A DNA stretch of 64,000 bases from Solea solea. Lineage: Eukaryota; Chordata; Actinopteri; Pleuronectiformes; Soleidae. The translations under genes and the position numbers were made by a program. The stretch lies in the NCBI RefSeq assembly GCF_958295425.1, contig NC_081142.1, forward strand, positions 12,944,324 to 13,008,323. Reading direction: 5' to 3'. Below are positions 61,846 through 64,000 of the stretch, piece after piece. Below the pieces are notes generated by a model. The model did not search any database, had not been told where the DNA came from, and worked only from the letters and a program-made list of their open reading frames with translations. The stretch's first letter is position 1. Each line of letters starts with the position of its first letter.

Positions 61846-62956
61846 CATAATGCTATAGGTCAAGTCTGACCCACAAAAGGTGGCCTTGTGTGTAATTAGG
61901 TAAAGAACTCTTGAAAATGAAGTATGGAAAATTGTTGCTGTTCGCTGAAGCTGCAGGGAAGTGGGTGCATAATGTGCTCCTTGTCGTTCATCCATGTTCA
62001 CCACAGTTAAAGAGGGAGATGTGTGTTTTCTGCTATAGTTATAGAGTTATAGAGATAAGAGGCTGGAGTGGTAACAGCAAGCCATATATCAAGCAAGTCA
62101 GTCCCAAAGAAACGCACAGCGCTTGATGTGTTGCCGTGTCAAACTAGGACCCTGGACAAAGTCAATAAAGGCTGGAATTGTTGCCAAGCTGGAGCCAATT
62201 ATGAAAGCGAATCAGTATTGACCCACCTTCCTCCATCCTCTGTACCATGGAGGATATACATGAGAGTCGTGACACTGCTTTGGCTGAGACAAAAATGGAG
62301 TTCAAGGCAGTGAGCCTGGAGTAGACGGCTAAGCAACAGGTGCTGTGGACAGAGTTCAGACTTTAATGCACCTGCATATCTGTTGATAAGACCTAAAATG
62401 TATCCTACATGGCATCAATTCAGTTCTCCCTTTAGATTGCTCCCTTTCCAATGGCAGACAACATCTTCTCTCCTGATATTCAGTTCAGCACTCTTAAGTC
62501 TCCTGTTGGCTTGCAGAGTTAACAACAAAAAAGAGAGTAAGCAGGCTGCAAAGCCTTTTCAAATAGCCTAGTGTGTCCTTTACACAGACACACTCTGAGT
62601 GACAGTGGGCAGTAAGAATTACTCCTCCTATAAACTCCCTTCTTATTCTAAAACCCTTTCCTTCCCATTTCTCCTGGGGTCCTCTGAACACTGGGGTCTT
62701 CCTCGGATGATGGATGCTTTTTTCCTTTGCAGAGTTTGGACACTCTTAAATTAACCCCGAGCTGTGGTGAGGAAAGATGAACTCAAAAATAGCATACGGA
62801 CTGGGCTTTTTTTAGGCTAATGGTTGCCCCATCTGACCCTCTCAGCCTATGTCACTCCTCTGTCACTCCCTTCTTCCCCTCCTCCCACACTCTTTGCGCA
62901 CAAGGAGGGAAGGTGGGTTATTGATGATAATTCTGCAGATCTCTGTTTTACCCAAG
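61846..62956. other. No gene recognised
   Basis: Unassigned DNA with short frames only. Confidence 0.5.
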
Positions 62957-62966
62957 CACGCACACG

Positions 62967-62997
<31 letters not shown>
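62957..62997. repeat. (CA)n microsatellite
   Basis: A CA tract of about 20 units with G interruptions at its left end. Confidence 0.97.
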
Positions 62998-64000
62998 CGT
63001 TTCCCCCACAGGCCATCTCTCTTTCTCTCCTCTGGCTCTCACATGAATAATGTTGTCCCCAAGCCAGAATGAGGTCAAGAAAGCAATGGCGAGACATATT
63101 GTGCAGTTAAGGCTGTCTGCAAATGGCCCATCAATAATCAAAGGCCATGCATTAGCAGATGTGTGGATGCAACATCGTTTCTGTTTGTGCATGTTTTTCT
63201 TTCTTTCTCTTTTTTTTCTTTTAATAGATAGTGCTATTGATTATCTTATCAACTGTCCTTTTAGCTTTTAACACGGCACAATTAATTGTTGTCGGAATGT
63301 AGATTACATTAATGGAATCCTTTGTGGGCTCTAAAAATGTTTCTAGGAAGATTGTAGTGATCATTTCTTATTTATACTTTTCAATTGATATAGTTTTAGA
63401 GAAAAAGCTAATGAGAAGCAGAATTTATTCACAGTTACAGACCAAAGCCCCAATGTCCGGCACTTGACAAATTGATTGTTATTTCTGCAGTTAGGGTAAT
63501 AAAGAACCCTCAGCTCTGTCTGGGTCTTTTTGACCTCCACTGTTGGCAGATCAGCAACACAACTTGTCATCAGAGTTCCTCTTAGCCAGAAGAGCTGCAG
63601 TTACCCTTTGACCCTTCAACTCTGCTGCCCCTCCGTAAAGTGGGCACCCTTAACTTTGGGAGATTGACAGCGCTCTTAAAAACAGTTTTCAGAGGCGGGA
63701 GGTTCTGGGTCAGAGGCATTTGGGATGGGAGGGGGTGTTATTGGTGCTAACAATCCTAATTGTGCCCCCCAGCATTCCCCTTAGTCTCCTTTTACAACTG
63801 CCCGGCTTAAATATTTACAAACAAAGCAGCACCATGGCCACATGTTTGTCCATTTGCTCATTTGCTGGTGATTAGAGAGTGCTGGTTCCTGACTAAAAAC
63901 ACCCACTTACAGCCAACCGACCTCCCCCAGCCACACACTCAGACTCCCTTCACCTATTACCATTGGTGTGAGCACATGCCACAAGTCACATTCTTCATTT
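62998..64000. other. No gene recognised
   Basis: Unassigned DNA. Frames near 63050-63570 lack known domains. Confidence 0.5.

Overview
The window looks like nuclear DNA from a ray-finned fish, most likely a percomorph teleost. It is AT-rich and dense in (CA)n/(TG)n, (TA)n and tetranucleotide microsatellites. It carries interspersed repeats of types I know from teleosts: L2/RTE-like LINE 3' ends, an R2/R4-type LINE with a restriction-like endonuclease, tRNA-derived SINEs, hAT remnants and palindromic MITEs. Family names come from memory of these repeats, not from a search.

I find no intact protein-coding host gene, no rRNA and no functional tRNA in 64 kb. The open frames are short, often low-complexity translations of microsatellites, and none has a recognisable host protein domain or a convincing exon structure. 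The window is best read as a gene desert or the inside of a very large intron.

Layout. 0-5 kb: a SINE fragment (minus), a hAT-like end near 2.43 kb and a LINE 3' UTR (minus, about 4.0-4.3 kb). 5-13 kb: a near-perfect 23-bp snap-back hairpin at 5698-5749, AT/CT microsatellites, a possible Tc1-like tail, a hAT-like end near 8.9 kb and a CpG-dense patch at 12.04-12.8 kb. 13-17.5 kb: a SINE with clear A and B boxes, a 0.5-kb long-TIR element and a decayed LINE interrupted by a 207-bp MITE. 18.8-26.9 kb: a hAT transposase scrap, several TIR elements, a possible LTR-like block and the C-terminus of an L2-type LINE on the minus strand. 30-32.3 kb: a LINE/SINE tail and a SINE body. 37.8 and 42.0 kb: two more perfect snap-back hairpins. 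43.5-44.75 kb: the best protein-level relic, the thumb-to-endonuclease end of an R2/R4-type LINE. 45-64 kb: mostly unassigned unique-looking DNA with microsatellites, one LINE tail at 47.0 kb and an 18-bp palindrome at 56.25 kb.

No working gene system is visible. The items most worth checking are the compact, nearly perfect hairpins (5.7, 37.8 and 42.0 kb), the nested LINE/MITE locus at 17 kb and the small TIR elements. All transposable elements seen are fragments or non-autonomous copies.
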